This document shows positions 13,701 to 18,945 of a stretch of DNA of 64,000 nt, piece after piece. The first letter of the stretch is position 1, and every line of letters begins with the position of its first letter. This DNA comes from Marinomonas spartinae. Its GTDB lineage: Bacteria; Pseudomonadota; Gammaproteobacteria; Pseudomonadales; Marinomonadaceae. The stretch is taken from the NCBI RefSeq assembly GCF_900089775.1, contig NZ_FLOB01000013.1, positions 1 through 64,000 of the forward strand, written 5' to 3'. Position numbers and translations under genes: made by a program. The notes beneath the pieces are model-generated. The model worked only from the letters and a program-made list of their open reading frames with translations, made no database searches and had not been told where the DNA came from.

Positions 13701-16700
13701 TTTAAAGACATCGCCAAAGGGCTCGTGGCCACCGTAGGAGCCATGGGCATCAGTACCTCCGTTACCTTAGGGCATGTCTCTGAAGATACGACCCACATCA
13801 CAACACAACAGGCCTCTAACCTCGCCGCCAACACGTTACACCTGAAAGCGGATCACGATCTGAACATCATTGGGTCAAACGTATCCGCTGCGGGTGATGC
13901 CACGCTCAGCGCCGCCAATGTACGCATTGATGCCGCGAAAGAACAGAGCATTACTAGCCATGCTAAAACCGACATGACCTTTTCGACAGCAGGCCCGTCG
14001 TTGAAAAAAGACGAGCTCAGCTTGCTCACTCTCACTGACACCGATAAAACCAACAAAACCACCACCACAGCAACCACCTGGTCAGGCTCCAACCTAAAAG
14101 CGGGCAACCTGACCATTAACGCCAAAGGCCAAGCGGCGGTGATTGCTAGTAACGTAAATGTGGACGGCAATGCGGCGATTCAAAGCAACAACCTATTGGT
14201 GGGTGGGCGAGAAGCCACGACCACTACACAGCATGACGACATCACCAAGACCAAAACCTTCACGGCTGGGATTCGCAATGCCTATGTGGATACGGCCTTG
14301 GCCGCGCAAAATCTGAAGAAGTCCAAAGATGCTGTGAGCGATGCCCAGCAAGCTTATCGTGACGCCAAGCAAAAAGTGGCAAATGGCACCATGGTCAAGG
14401 AAGACTTGGATTTTTATGAACATAAACTTGCTTCCGCTAAAAAGAATGAAAAACTCGCCGCAATCGCGGTGACCAGTGCGGCTGTCACCGCTGCTATGAG
14501 TTCGGCAGTCGGCGGGTTCACTGCAACAGCGGGCACCAGTACGCAAGTGACGACCAACACCAGTACGGCGACACAAGGAACGTGGCAGGGATCCCATATT
14601 AAAGTTGGTAATAATGCCTCTCTTCATAGTGATAATAACCTCACAGTAGAAGGCTCGACCATTGCCGCGAACGGCACGTTGGAAGCCAATGCGAAGAATA
14701 TTGACATTAAGGCGGGTAAGAACACCTATACAGAAACAACGAGCAGTCAGACAAAAGGGGCAAGCGCTAGTATCAGCTATGGGGGTGGTTCCTCTGGCTC
14801 GGCCGGTATTAATGCCAGTCAAGGACACAGCGAAAGCAACCGTACTCACTACACCAACAGTGCTCTCAATGCAGGCAAGTTAGTGAGCAACAGTGATCAA
14901 CTCACCGTGAAAGGGGGCAACCTCTATGGAGATCAGGTTGCCATCAATACCAACCACCTCAAGGTGACCAGCCTGCAAGATAGCGCGACAAGCCATAGCA
15001 AAAACCAAGGGGCTGGTATCAGTGTTGGGGCTGGGTCTGGTAGCCGTTCTGCCTCAGTCAATTACAACCAGTCTAAAACACAATCGGACTACGCCAGTGT
15101 CACCCAACAAAGTGGCATTACCTCAGGAGATCAGGGCTATCAAATTCATGTTGCAGGTAATACTCAGCTCGTTGGCGGACTGGTGACCTCAACCGATACC
15201 GCAGAAGCCAATGGGAAAAACGCCTTCAGTACCGGAACCTTGACCCATAAAGACATCGCTAACCATGCCACCTACAGCGGTTCAAGCATCGGTGTAGAGG
15301 TGGGCATCAGTTCTGATAAAGACAAAGACGGCAACACAACCCACGGCGTATCCAAATCCATTGGTCGAGGCTCGGATGGCGACAGTCAACATAGCGTGAC
15401 GCACAGCGGTATCAATACTGGCAACATTGCGATTAACGACACCGATAAACAGAAAGAGTTAACGGGAGACAGCGTTAGCCAAACTGTTGCTGGCATCAAC
15501 ACCACGACCAGTACCGATACGGCACAAGCCAACAGTGGGGCGTTAAAGAATAACTTTGATCAAGCCGAGGTTGAAAAAAACATCAACCACCAACGCTCAG
15601 TCACACAAACCTTTGATAACACCGTTCAGCAGGTCAGCGGCGCGCTTCTCGCTAAACAAGACGCGCTAAAAGAAAAATTCAAAAATGGCAAAATCAGCTC
15701 CGCTGAGTACGAGAAACAAAGCAACACTTTAAATAACTACAAACTCTTGGTCAGCTCCATTGGTGCAGGGTTACTTGCCCCAACCGACAGCGCAACAGGT
15801 CAATGGGCCGCAGCGGCGTCCCCTGTTGTTGCTAACCAAATAGGCCAATACTTCAAAGGTCTTGCAGCAAACAATAAAGACGGCCAACTGACCAATGGTC
15901 AGGAAGTCGCCCACGACCTTGCCCACGGCATCGTCGCGGCTGCCGTAGCTTCGGCAGGAGGCAATAACGCCGTAACGACAGGTATTGCTGCCGCAGGATC
16001 TGAAGCCGCTGCCCCAGCCGTTGCTAAGTGGCTGTATGGCACAAGCGATCCAAACAAACTGGACGCCAACCAAAAACAAACCATTATCGCTGTTATCGGT
16101 GCCGCTGCCACTGGCGTTGGCGCCACCACAGGCAACACCAACAACGCCATCGCCGCAGGGCAAGCGGGTGAGAATGCCGTGGCGAATAACTACCTGAGTA
16201 GTGCTGAAATGACATCTCTGAAAGAGAAGTTAACTAAGTGCTCTGATGAGCAATGTCGAGAAAAGGCATATAAAGATAGTGTTGAATTAAGTAAAGAGAA
16301 CTTACAAGGTTTAATTAATGCTTGTTCTAAAAATGGAACCAGTCAAACATGTCTTGCGAAGAAGAAGGAAATAACAGATGTCATTGCAGATTATCGACGC
16401 GGGAAGTTTGATACCGATGGTAGTTCGCCTGAAATTGACAAGATGTTGCAGTCAATGGATGAGTATAATCTTTCTGATAAGGCTGTCGGTCCATCGTTAG
16501 TCGCAGAGCAGACAGCAAGAGAAGCCGCTTTATCGTATGGAGCATCCCCAAAACAAGCTAAGGAGGTTGCCTCGATTGCCGCAGCGGCGGCGACTATAAT
16601 ACTAGGGAAAAAAGGGAAGGCTGTTGTAAGCAGTGGTGTGAAAGGTGAGGCCAAGGCGGGTGCAGAAACAGGACACTTGGCAGCCTTAGATAAACCGAAA

Positions 16701-17090
16701 TCCGCATCAAAAGTTCCTGAAATGCAAGGAGGTTCTGCTCAATCGGCGTTGGAAGGAAAGGCGTCTAATGGTAGGATTACGAGTGAGAGTGTTGTTACAA
16801 AGACTGGAGGTCGGTCTGGAAAACAAGCGCGATTAAAAGAGTTGGGAGATGACCCGAAGTTAGGGGAGGCCGATCGTGGTTGGATTAAGCAAGAGAAAAA
16901 TTCTATTGCTAGAGGTAATCGAAAAACTATCCGTAACCCCCCAGGTAAAGATTTAGCGCATGAGCGTGGCCGAGAAGCGGCAAAAGGCTATGGTTATGAG
17001 CACTCAAATCTACAAGATAGAAAACTGCATCGTTTGCAACATAAATACGATAATTTTGGTAGGAAAAATAAAGAGAGGCCGCCGCGATAG
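1..17090 (+). CDS. cdiA: CdiA/FhaB-type giant hemagglutinin-repeat exoprotein with C-terminal toxin (5' partial)
   Basis: The frame is open from base 3 to the TAG at 17088-17090, so the start and the secretion (TPS) domain lie outside the window. About 5,695 codons are visible. Order of parts: FHA-1-type repeats of about 103 aa (to about 9000); a low-complexity stretch carrying 76-aa repeats (9694-10690), where receptor-binding segments sit in CdiA proteins; a YP-like domain (about 11270-11720, with ETNPLLTNY and RLGDGYLEQ motifs); FHA-2-type repeats (11730-15100); a pretoxin VENN-like region (about 15790-16190) ending in ENAVANN rather than VENN; and a variable C-terminal tail of 299 aa. The last 60-80 residues (LAHERGREAAKGYGYEHSNLQD, rich in His, Arg and Lys) look like a polymorphic-toxin nuclease, possibly type 8. 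The protein is expected to be exported by a CdiB partner encoded upstream and to deliver its tail into neighbours. Toxin activity is inferred; the architecture is clear. Confidence 0.93.
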   Translation, partial: GDLTLTIEKGIENAKSALIHAAANLTLKSKEDLTNTTSTIEAAGAETITSQNVTNSGTLLAQNGGLIINTDTIDNQGTLAGHGITLNANSLNNSTTAGQIVSTDNADVTIAGDVTNTDGALVHADKDLTLHATGDLTNTASTIEAVNGLDEKSQNLTNKGTVLAQKGTLSIQTSSVDNQGTLAGNGIAITADSLNNHTKTAQLFSTGDLTLTIEKGITNATNALIHAANNLTLQTKGDLTNTAATIEAAGTNQITSQNTTNSGTLLAKSGALTIQTNKVDNQGTLAGNGIDLNANELKNSTANGQIISTDKADVTIAGDVSNTDGALIHADKDLTLHATGDLTNTASTIEAVNGLDVQSQNLTNTGTVLAQNGALTIHTNNVDSQGTLAGNGIAITADSLNNHSKTAQLFSTGDLTLTIEKGIENAKSALIHAAANLTLKSKEDLTNTTSTIEAVGTSVIHSQNVTNSGSILAQNGALTIETSTADNQGTLAGNGIALNANTLNNSTANGQIVSTDNADVTIAGDVSNTDGALIHADKDLTLHATGDLTNTASTIEAVNGLDEKSQNLTNTGTVLAQNGTLSIQTSSVDNQGTLAGNGIAITADSLNNHTKTAQLFSTGDLTLTIEKGITNATNALIHAANNLTLKSQGDLTNTAATIEAAGTNQITSQNMTNSGTLLAKSGALTIQTNKVDNQGTLAGNGITLNANSLNNSTANGQIVSTDKADVTIAGDVSNTDGALIHADKDLTLHATGDLTNTASTIEAVNELDEKSQNLTNTGTVLAQNGTLSIQTSSVDNQGTLAGNGIAITADSLNNHSKTAQLFSTGDLTLTIEKGIENAKSALIHAAANLTLKSKEDLTNTTSTIEAVGTSVIHSQNVTNSGSILAQNGALTIETSTADNQGTLAGNGIALNANTLNNSTANGQIVSTDNADVTIAGDVSNTDGALIHADKDLTLHATGDLTNTASTIEAVNGLDEKSQNLTNTGTVLAQNGTLSIQTSSVDNQGTLAGNGIAITADSLKNHSKTAQLFSTGDLTLTIEKGIENAENALIHAANNLMLQTQGDLTNTAATIEAAGTNQITSQNTTNSGTLLAKSGALTIQTNKVDNQGILAGNGIALNANTLNNSTANGQIVSTDKADVTIAGDVSNTDGALIHADKDLTLHATGDLTNIASTIEAVNGLDEKSQNLTNTGTVLAQNGALTIQISNVDNQGTLAGNGISITADSLKNHSKTAQLFSTGDLALTIEKGITNATNALIHAANNLTLQTQGDLTNTAATIEAAGTNQITSQNTTNSGTLLAKSGALTIQTNKVDNQGTLAGNGIALNANTLNNSTANGQIVSTDKADVTIAGDVSNTDGALIHADKDLTLHATGDLTNTASTIEAVNGLDEKSQNLTNTGTVLAQNGTLSIQTSSVDNQGTLAGNGIAITADSLKNHSKTAQLFSTEDLTLTIEKGITNATNALIHAANNLTLQTQGDLTNTAATIEAAGTNQITSQNMTNSGTLLAKSGALTIQTNKVDNQGTLAGNGIDLNANTLNNSTANGQIVSTDNADVTIASDVSNTDGALIHADKDLALNATGDLTNTTSTIEAINGLDVQSQKLTNSGTVLAQNGALTIKTHKVDSQGTLAGNGITLNANELKNSTANGQIVSTDNADVTIAGDVSNTDGALIHADKDLTLHATGDLTNTASTIEAVNGLDVQSQNLTNTGTVLAQNGALTIHTNNVDSQGTLAGNGIAITADSLNNHSKTAQLFSTGDLTLTIEKGITNATNALIHAANNLILNTQGDLTNTASTIETVGTSAIHSQNVTNSGSILAQNGMLTVNTRKVDSQGTLAGNGITIKADELNNSTTTGKIFSTDKADFTIAGDVTNRDGALIHTDKDLTLRATGDLTNTASTIESVSGLEVKSQELINTGTILAQNNALSVSTDQVDNQGVLAGHGITLTANELKNSTASGKLFSTDEANLTIAGNVTNTNGALIHADKDLTLNATGDLANASSAIEAVNELDEKSQNLINTGTVLAQNGTLSIQTSSVDNQGTLAGNGIAITADSLNNHTKTAQLFSTGNLTLTIEKGITNATNALIHAANNLILNTQGDLTNTASTIETVGTSAIHSQNVTNSGSILAQNGMLTVNTRKVDSQGTLAGNGITIKADELNNSTTTGKIFSTDKADFTIAGDVTNRDGALIHTDKDLTLRATGDLTNTASTIESVSGLEVKSQELINTGTILAQNNALSVSTDQVDNQGVLAGHGITLTANELKNSTASGKLFSTDEADLTIAGNVTNTDGALIHADKDLTLHATGDLTNIASTIEAVNGLDEKSQNLTNTGTVLAQNGTLSIQTSSVDNQGTLAGNGIAITADSLNNHSKTAQLFSTGDLTLTIEKGIENAENALIHAANNLILNTQADLTNTASTIEAAGTNQITSQNMTNSGTLLAKSGALTIQTNKVDNQGTLAGNGIALNANTLNNSTANGQIVSTDKADVTIAGDVSNTDGALIHADKDLTLHASGDLTNTASTIEAVNGLDVQSQNLTNSGTVLAQNGALTIHTNNVDSQGSLAGHGIAITATQLNNSTANGKIFSTDLANLTIAGDINNTGGSLIHADKALTLTSTKGNLLNTSATIESADQATINSQLLTNSGTVLAYRNGLTINANTINNQGLLAGHGVTIQTGLLNNTARASKLYSSDALNVNTTGAINNTHGALIHADTTLSLTAGGDVTNTDSSIESASNATVTSRNLDNSSASRVLAEKGTLTIHTNALNNQGTLSGQGLSATASVINNNTASSHILSTKDLTLTSTQGTVTNSNGAAIRSNGNLTIHSAADISNTSGDIEAVNNLSLAAHNITNTSNSTLRTNNSLLMNWTGGLVNSGSKIEALNNIMSTQNNGNVTNNSTGSITAQNGTLGLTIGSLSNQGGIAGNYVQLNTNSVSNDGSNALIMAKTNLDVRSNHDFNNTNGGAFYSFGSGYLQANGTLTNSSSTIETNGDLSIQANHIVNKRSSYQIGSKSGAPVNHSDVIWRSGNGYKTSDYTEQTTVPYLVSIGSVGSIISKGNINITGHVDNLFSLISSVKNINANGGVNNQSLTASKTMSKNGKTTTVTHYPEHCHTHVSHTEGSGSTVCHDAYDSVESTPFSNTSTEQVTLASAVFSAGASISAKGGSFNNIGAANSVSYLGLKNTEVSDLSNSDNKVVQEATISVEKNSANVEVQKNHSKLSNQTVDNHTQAALPVDVNYPSVSMSKVKESPSGTIDANHPLPTINQETSQVGQGVANNIQDISKSPGTVIAKGRDNTVPQVISIPSSGVDTSTLPAIGKVKESSNGTDDATPPLPMINQGASQVALSGQGVVNNVQDISKSSGTAMTKGRDSTIPQVISIPSSGVDTSTLPAIGKVKESSNGTDDATPPLPMINQGASQVALSGQGVVNNVQDISKSSGTAMTKGRDSTIPQVISIPSSGVDTSTLPAIGKVKESSNGTDDATPPLPMINQGASQVALSGQGVVNNVQDISKSSGTAMTKGRDSTIPQVISIPSSGVDTSTLPAIGKVKESSNGTDDATPPLPMINQGASQVALSGQTVATKVQNSTDSDGKGETAPTGNAMPNIATIDHPVLLMSNKEAADQNAVNQAKVPTSEAGEPKQQPVTVKQGASDIALSEQSDIAKAHESSPSDQNQETVESPSVSVKGMNSSAQSTIAKVKEQVNSSLSSSNLPNLGVKQANADSKATFSKAAAVATHAIDLSVIKSRRDKIFNKDIVSKLESSALFQSNNAPDPAYLVETNPLLTNYKNFVSSDYFLNKVSADPVGRTGKKVTRLGDGYLEQKLVRDQILAFTGQQTLDNTDIESAYKTLMDNAVGVYKNLGLTSGVELTADQVAQLKKPIVWMVDETVQTDNGPQVVLVPKVYLSAASEFDLRPDGAVVAASTIHIDSDGDINNAGSMLAKVDLSLKGNNIDNAGVLSSEGSARLTASNYINNTNRIHASSDLSLTAGGNITSETLTKADKLDLGYYVEGTTAEQTASIQGGNVTLAAGKDIRLTGSDIKSTGGLALTAGNNIALNSIALTSSYPVFNDVLSSYQHQSTTAHQVTKLSGQNIQLSAGNVLTGEGAQINAKEDLVLAANNINLLSVQNHQSSQQSQPQLTASNSSTTHQVSQLSGNNIQLSAANTITSEGAQINAREDLGLSANAINLLSVQDSQSGYQSKPQLTATNSSTTHQVTKLSGNNIQLSAANTITSEGAQINAKGDLALAANNINLLSVQNHQSSQQSQPQLTASHSSTTHQVTKLSGNNIQLSAANTITSEGAQINAKGGLALAANNIDLLAVKNINDDYSYVGGGHHSVETKDHTESLTGTTLKAGGGLNLTAQQDIFSKGSSLSGGTGIALAAGNNVTLATASTHDSHFREEKSKHSGFFGSKTKTETTTSESLTNHGTALSSNGAIQIASGANIQLIGSSANAKGNIGLQAKGNIDLLSAVDQNAYHHQEQKKGTFRQKAKDQGFNRQTAVASGLTSQGNVALNSGGNITLQGANLVAKHTLSMGAQAVTKDASGHYVTADGAQVGNVNITTQTLHNNSWDKSSSGFRGIFKDIAKGLVATVGAMGISTSVTLGHVSEDTTHITTQQASNLAANTLHLKADHDLNIIGSNVSAAGDATLSAANVRIDAAKEQSITSHAKTDMTFSTAGPSLKKDELSLLTLTDTDKTNKTTTTATTWSGSNLKAGNLTINAKGQAAVIASNVNVDGNAAIQSNNLLVGGREATTTTQHDDITKTKTFTAGIRNAYVDTALAAQNLKKSKDAVSDAQQAYRDAKQKVANGTMVKEDLDFYEHKLASAKKNEKLAAIAVTSAAVTAAMSSAVGGFTATAGTSTQVTTNTSTATQGTWQGSHIKVGNNASLHSDNNLTVEGSTIAANGTLEANAKNIDIKAGKNTYTETTSSQTKGASASISYGGGSSGSAGINASQGHSESNRTHYTNSALNAGKLVSNSDQLTVKGGNLYGDQVAINTNHLKVTSLQDSATSHSKNQGAGISVGAGSGSRSASVNYNQSKTQSDYASVTQQSGITSGDQGYQIHVAGNTQLVGGLVTSTDTAEANGKNAFSTGTLTHKDIANHATYSGSSIGVEVGISSDKDKDGNTTHGVSKSIGRGSDGDSQHSVTHSGINTGNIAINDTDKQKELTGDSVSQTVAGINTTTSTDTAQANSGALKNNFDQAEVEKNINHQRSVTQTFDNTVQQVSGALLAKQDALKEKFKNGKISSAEYEKQSNTLNNYKLLVSSIGAGLLAPTDSATGQWAAAASPVVANQIGQYFKGLAANNKDGQLTNGQEVAHDLAHGIVAAAVASAGGNNAVTTGIAAAGSEAAAPAVAKWLYGTSDPNKLDANQKQTIIAVIGAAATGVGATTGNTNNAIAAGQAGENAVANNYLSSAEMTSLKEKLTKCSDEQCREKAYKDSVELSKENLQGLINACSKNGTSQTCLAKKKEITDVIADYRRGKFDTDGSSPEIDKMLQSMDEYNLSDKAVGPSLVAEQTAREAALSYGASPKQAKEVASIAAAAATIILGKKGKAVVSSGVKGEAKAGAETGHLAALDKPKSASKVPEMQGGSAQSALEGKASNGRITSESVVTKTGGRSGKQARLKELGDDPKLGEADRGWIKQEKNSIARGNRKTIRNPPGKDLAHERGREAAKGYGYEHSNLQDRKLHRLQHKYDNFGRKNKERPPR
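9694..10690 (+). repeat. 228-bp (76-aa) tandem repeats in the central region of the cdiA-like gene
   Basis: Units start at 9913, 10141, 10369 and 10597, exactly 228 bp apart. A slightly diverged, 9-bp shorter unit starts at 9694. The full units encode identical protein; the last copy diverges after about 10690. Encoded motifs include PPLPMINQGASQVALSGQ and PQVISIPSSG. The composition (Ser, Thr, Pro, Gly, Asn) suggests an extended or disordered segment. It lies just before the YP-like domain, so copy number could alter the reach or receptor-binding part of the stalk (inference). Confidence 0.93.
12204..12983 (+). repeat. 195-bp (65-aa) tandem repeats in the FHA-2 region of the cdiA-like gene
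   Basis: Four units begin at 12204, 12399, 12594 and 12789, each 195 bp apart. They encode HQVTKLSGNNIQLSAANTI followed by an INAK...NLLSVQ stretch. They are less uniform than the FHA-1 repeats but still clearly duplicated. These are beta-helix type hemagglutinin repeats after the YP-like domain. Confidence 0.9.
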
Positions 17091-17100
17091 TGCGGCCTCT
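17074..17100 (+). promoter_or_regulatory. Perfect 9-bp hairpin across the toxin stop codon
   Basis: The arms AGAGGCCGC (17074-17082) and GCGGCCTCT (17092-17100) pair perfectly, with the TAG stop of the exoprotein gene in the loop. There is no T tract, so it is not a standard terminator. It sits just before the immunity gene start at 17114 and could reduce read-through or stabilise the mRNA (inference). Confidence 0.6.
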
Positions 17101-17113
17101 TATAGGTCAAAAT

Positions 17114-17497
17114 ATGAAAGTTAATCCAAAACAAATAGAGTCCGTAACAGCGTTGGCTGGACCAAAGCGTTATGAACACTTTGTAAAAGTTATAGCTGAT
17201 TGGGAAGAGGTTTGGGGGCTTTATAAAGATGGTTGGGCATTGGCTTCAACAGACGATGGTCAGCAAGTCTTTCCTCTGTGGCCAGCAAAAGAATATGCTG
17301 ATCTATGCGCTAAAAAGGAGTGGAGTGGTTACGAGCCAGAATCATTTTCTTTAGAAGATTTTATGAATGAATTGCTTCCGAATTTGAAAAATGATGGCGT
17401 GTTACCCGGTATATTCTACACTCCTTCTGATAATGGGGTTACCCCATCGGTTGATCAGCTTTTAGCGGATCTAAATGAAGAGTTGGAAAATTATTAA
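17114..17497 (+). CDS. cdiI: DUF2750 family protein, probable immunity protein for the upstream toxin
   Basis: A 127-aa protein beginning MKVNPKQIESV, placed 23 bp after the toxin-gene stop. The frame is open further upstream, but the ATG at 17114 gives the usual family length. The motifs RYEHFVKVIADWEEVWGL and VFPLWPAKEYADLC match DUF2750 proteins, small cytosolic proteins often found beside polymorphic toxins. Its position directly after the variable toxin tail is the classic place for a cognate immunity gene that neutralises the toxin in the producing cell. A terminator follows at once. The family match is strong; the pairing is inferred from position. Confidence 0.85.
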   Translation: MKVNPKQIESVTALAGPKRYEHFVKVIADWEEVWGLYKDGWALASTDDGQQVFPLWPAKEYADLCAKKEWSGYEPESFSLEDFMNELLPNLKNDGVLPGIFYTPSDNGVTPSVDQLLADLNEELENY

Positions 17498-17501
17498 ACT
17501 C

Positions 17502-17528
17502 GAAAGCCCGCATTTGCGGGCTTTTCTT
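17502..17528 (+). terminator. Rho-independent terminator after the immunity gene
   Basis: The stem AAGCCCGC (17504-17511) / GCGGGCTT (17516-17523) has a 4-nt loop and is followed by TTCTTT. It closes the toxin-immunity unit. Confidence 0.9.
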
Positions 17529-17534
17529 TGCCTG

Positions 17535-17669
17535 CTATTTATTCCCCTTAGCCGTTGTTTGCCGCTGCACTGACTGCTTGGCCTGATGCTTAAGAATTAA
17601 ACCCTCCAAAACACCCTGAGCCAGTTGCCTGTCTTCCTCATCAAATTGGGAGATAGCTTCAAGTAATTG
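17535..17669 (-). pseudogene. C-terminal remnant of an XRE-type transcriptional regulator
   Basis: On the minus strand the frame ending at TAG 17535-17537 encodes QLLEAISQFDEEDRQLAQG followed by VLEGLILKHQAK. This resembles the C-terminal helix of phage-type helix-turn-helix regulators, which often end in LLEGLLLKHQAK. The DNA-binding part is missing: homology stops exactly where the inverted end of the 17670-18027 element begins. About 44 codons remain, so it is a fragment broken by that insertion or by a linked deletion. Confidence 0.6.
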
Positions 17670-18027
17670 ATTGGGGTCAGAGTAAAATTAAATCGGCTCC
17701 CTAGCTAATCCCTCTTCATGTTATCCTCCTCTACCCTAAAGTATGTGAGAAAGAAGTCTCCATGACACGTTGTCTGAGAGTTTCTATTCCTGACTATGCC
17801 GAGGATATCATCCAGCGAGATAATAACCGTCAGCCAATTTTTGCAGCGATGAAGATATTCGTTTAATTAAATAAAGGTTTAGCGTTAGGAAATGATAGAT
17901 TTTAAGAACAAATAGGGTTGCTAACAGGGCAGAGGAAAACACAGGCAAAGCGTGGAAGAAAAGAAAGTTGGCTTAAAAATAGTGATGATGGCTGATCGTA
18001 GAGATTTAATTTTACTCTGACCCCAAT
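17670..18027 (+). mobile_element. 358-bp RAYT-derived element with 24-bp perfect terminal inverted repeats
   Basis: The left end, starting ATTGGGGTCAGAGTAAAA (17670-17693), and the right end (18004-18027) are perfect 24-bp inverted repeats. This sequence type commonly borders REP-associated tyrosine transposase genes. The interior holds only the first and last parts of such a transposase (see 17762-17995). It therefore looks like an internally deleted, non-autonomous copy. It separates an XRE-regulator tail from a second RAYT fragment. Confidence 0.8.
17762..17995 (+). pseudogene. Internally deleted REP-associated tyrosine transposase
   Basis: The frame starts MTRCLRVSIPDYAEDIIQRD and then NNRQPIF, which is the N-terminus typical of RAYT proteins. 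After a TAA at 17864 the same frame resumes with KGLALGNDRF, a second stop, then EQIGLLTGQR and RGRKES, which is the usual RAYT C-terminus. The central catalytic part with the HUH motif is gone. Two in-frame stops and the missing core show it cannot make transposase; a copy acting in trans would be needed. Confidence 0.8.
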
Positions 18028-18584
18028 TTTTTGTGCTGATGACGAATCATGTTCATCTCCTTGCCACGCCTCAAGACAAAGATGGTCTGAGTCGTATGAT
18101 ACAAGCATTGGGCCGTAAATATGTTCAGTATTTCAATGATACCTATGGCCGAACGGGTACCCTTTGGGAAGGACGTTATAAACCGACGTTAGTGGATTCA
18201 GAGCACTACTTACTGACGGTGTATCGTTATATTGAGCTTAATCCGGTGAGAGCGGGTATGGTGAATCATGCTTCGGAGTACCCTTGGTCAAGTTACCAAA
18301 GCAATGCTATTGGAAAAGAGATTGCTCTGATTACGCCGCATAGTGAGTATTTTAACCTTGGAAAAGATAAAGAAGATAGACAGCAGCACTATCGTCAGCT
18401 ATTTCAAGGTTGAATGTCAGAACGTAGCTTGGTAGAGATCCGTGATGCCACAAACAAGGCTTGGGTATTGGGTGATGATCGTTTTAAAGCTGACATTGAG
18501 GAAAAAACAGGCAGGAGAGTGAATCCTTTAGGGCGGGGAGGTGATAGGAAATCCAAGGTATTTCAAGATAAGAAGAATCAATGA
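18028..18584 (+). pseudogene. REP-associated tyrosine transposase, N-terminally truncated and interrupted by a TGA
   Basis: Homology begins directly at the end of the preceding element with VLMTNHVHLLATPQ, which carries the HUH motif (HVH). It continues with GRTGTLWEGRYKPTLVDSE and YRYIELNPVRAGMV, typical of the Y1_Tnp/RAYT family. The frame meets TGA at 18411, but the same frame continues to 18584 with IRDATNKAWVLGDDRFK and the family C-terminus. A CGA-to-TGA change would explain the stop. The N-terminal region before the HUH motif is lost. Non-functional. Confidence 0.85.
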
Positions 18585-18600
18585 CTCCATTGATTCTTCT
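18571..18600. repeat. 13-bp perfect inverted repeat at the end of the RAYT pseudogene
   Basis: AGAAGAATCAATG (18571-18583) pairs with CATTGATTCTTCT (18588-18600) around a 4-nt loop, overlapping the final TGA of the RAYT remnant. It lies between two convergent broken genes and could act as a bidirectional hairpin. No T tract is present. Confidence 0.7.
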
Positions 18601-18619
18601 GCAATGGTCACTTACCTTA

Positions 18620-18796
18620 TTAGATTTTAAGGGTAAAACCGACATCAAACTCTGTTTGTCGTTGATCAGTTTTAGAGCTAACTGACTCATTTTTAACGGC
18701 AATATAAGGAGAGAATGTTTTTGTTAATTTATAAGTGGCTTCTATCTCATGCTGATAGTCGTTTCGCTTTTTATCAAATAGATTTTGGTTGAACAT
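18620..18796 (-). pseudogene. C-terminal remnant of an outer-membrane beta-barrel (porin-like) protein
   Basis: A 58-codon minus-strand frame encodes alternating strands: YQHEIEATYKLTKTFSPYIA, then KTDQRQTEFDVGFTLKI and stop. This looks like the last two to three strands of a small outer-membrane channel, perhaps KdgM-like. No signal peptide or earlier strands remain. The sequence stops exactly at the first 25-bp direct repeat at 18794, so the gene was cut by the event that placed those repeats. Confidence 0.6.
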
Positions 18797-18865
18797 TTAA
18801 TGGGACACGCATCTTAAGCATTTAATGGGACACGCATCTTAAGCATTTAATGGGACCCTCCTAAG
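18794..18865. repeat. 25-bp direct repeats (REP-like) upstream of a RAYT gene
   Basis: Two identical 25-bp units, 18794-18818 and 18819-18843 (core TTTAATGGGACACGCATC), are followed by a third, diverged copy from 18844. The GACACGCAT core resembles the GACACCCAT inverted ends that flank the next RAYT gene (18865-18875 and 20172-20182). They are plausibly REP-type sequences connected with that transposase. Confidence 0.75.
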
Positions 18866-18898
18866 AGACACCCATCGTAACTTGACGATTTTTCTTTA

Positions 18899-18918
18899 TA
18901 CTGTATATTTAACCAGTA
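18899..18918 (+). promoter_or_regulatory. LexA-like SOS box upstream of a RAYT gene
   Basis: TACTGTATATTTAACCAGTA matches the gammaproteobacterial LexA operator (TACTGTATATATATACAGTA) at 17 of 20 positions and is itself flanked by TATACTG/CAGTATA symmetry. It lies 27 bp before the ATG at 18946. The right half has CCAG instead of ACAG, so binding may be weakened. Confidence 0.6.
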
Positions 18919-18945
18919 TATTTCTTATGGAAGAGAGGTTTCGTC

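Noticed and set aside
14193..14849. 218-codon minus-strand ORF inside the cdiA-like gene
   Set aside because: The sense strand has clear hemagglutinin-repeat coding; the antisense frame has no recognisable domain or ribosome site.
18484..18702. 72-codon minus-strand ORF
   Set aside because: A different minus-strand frame (18620-18796) carries the convincing outer-membrane protein tail, and the RAYT remnant covers the rest on the plus strand.
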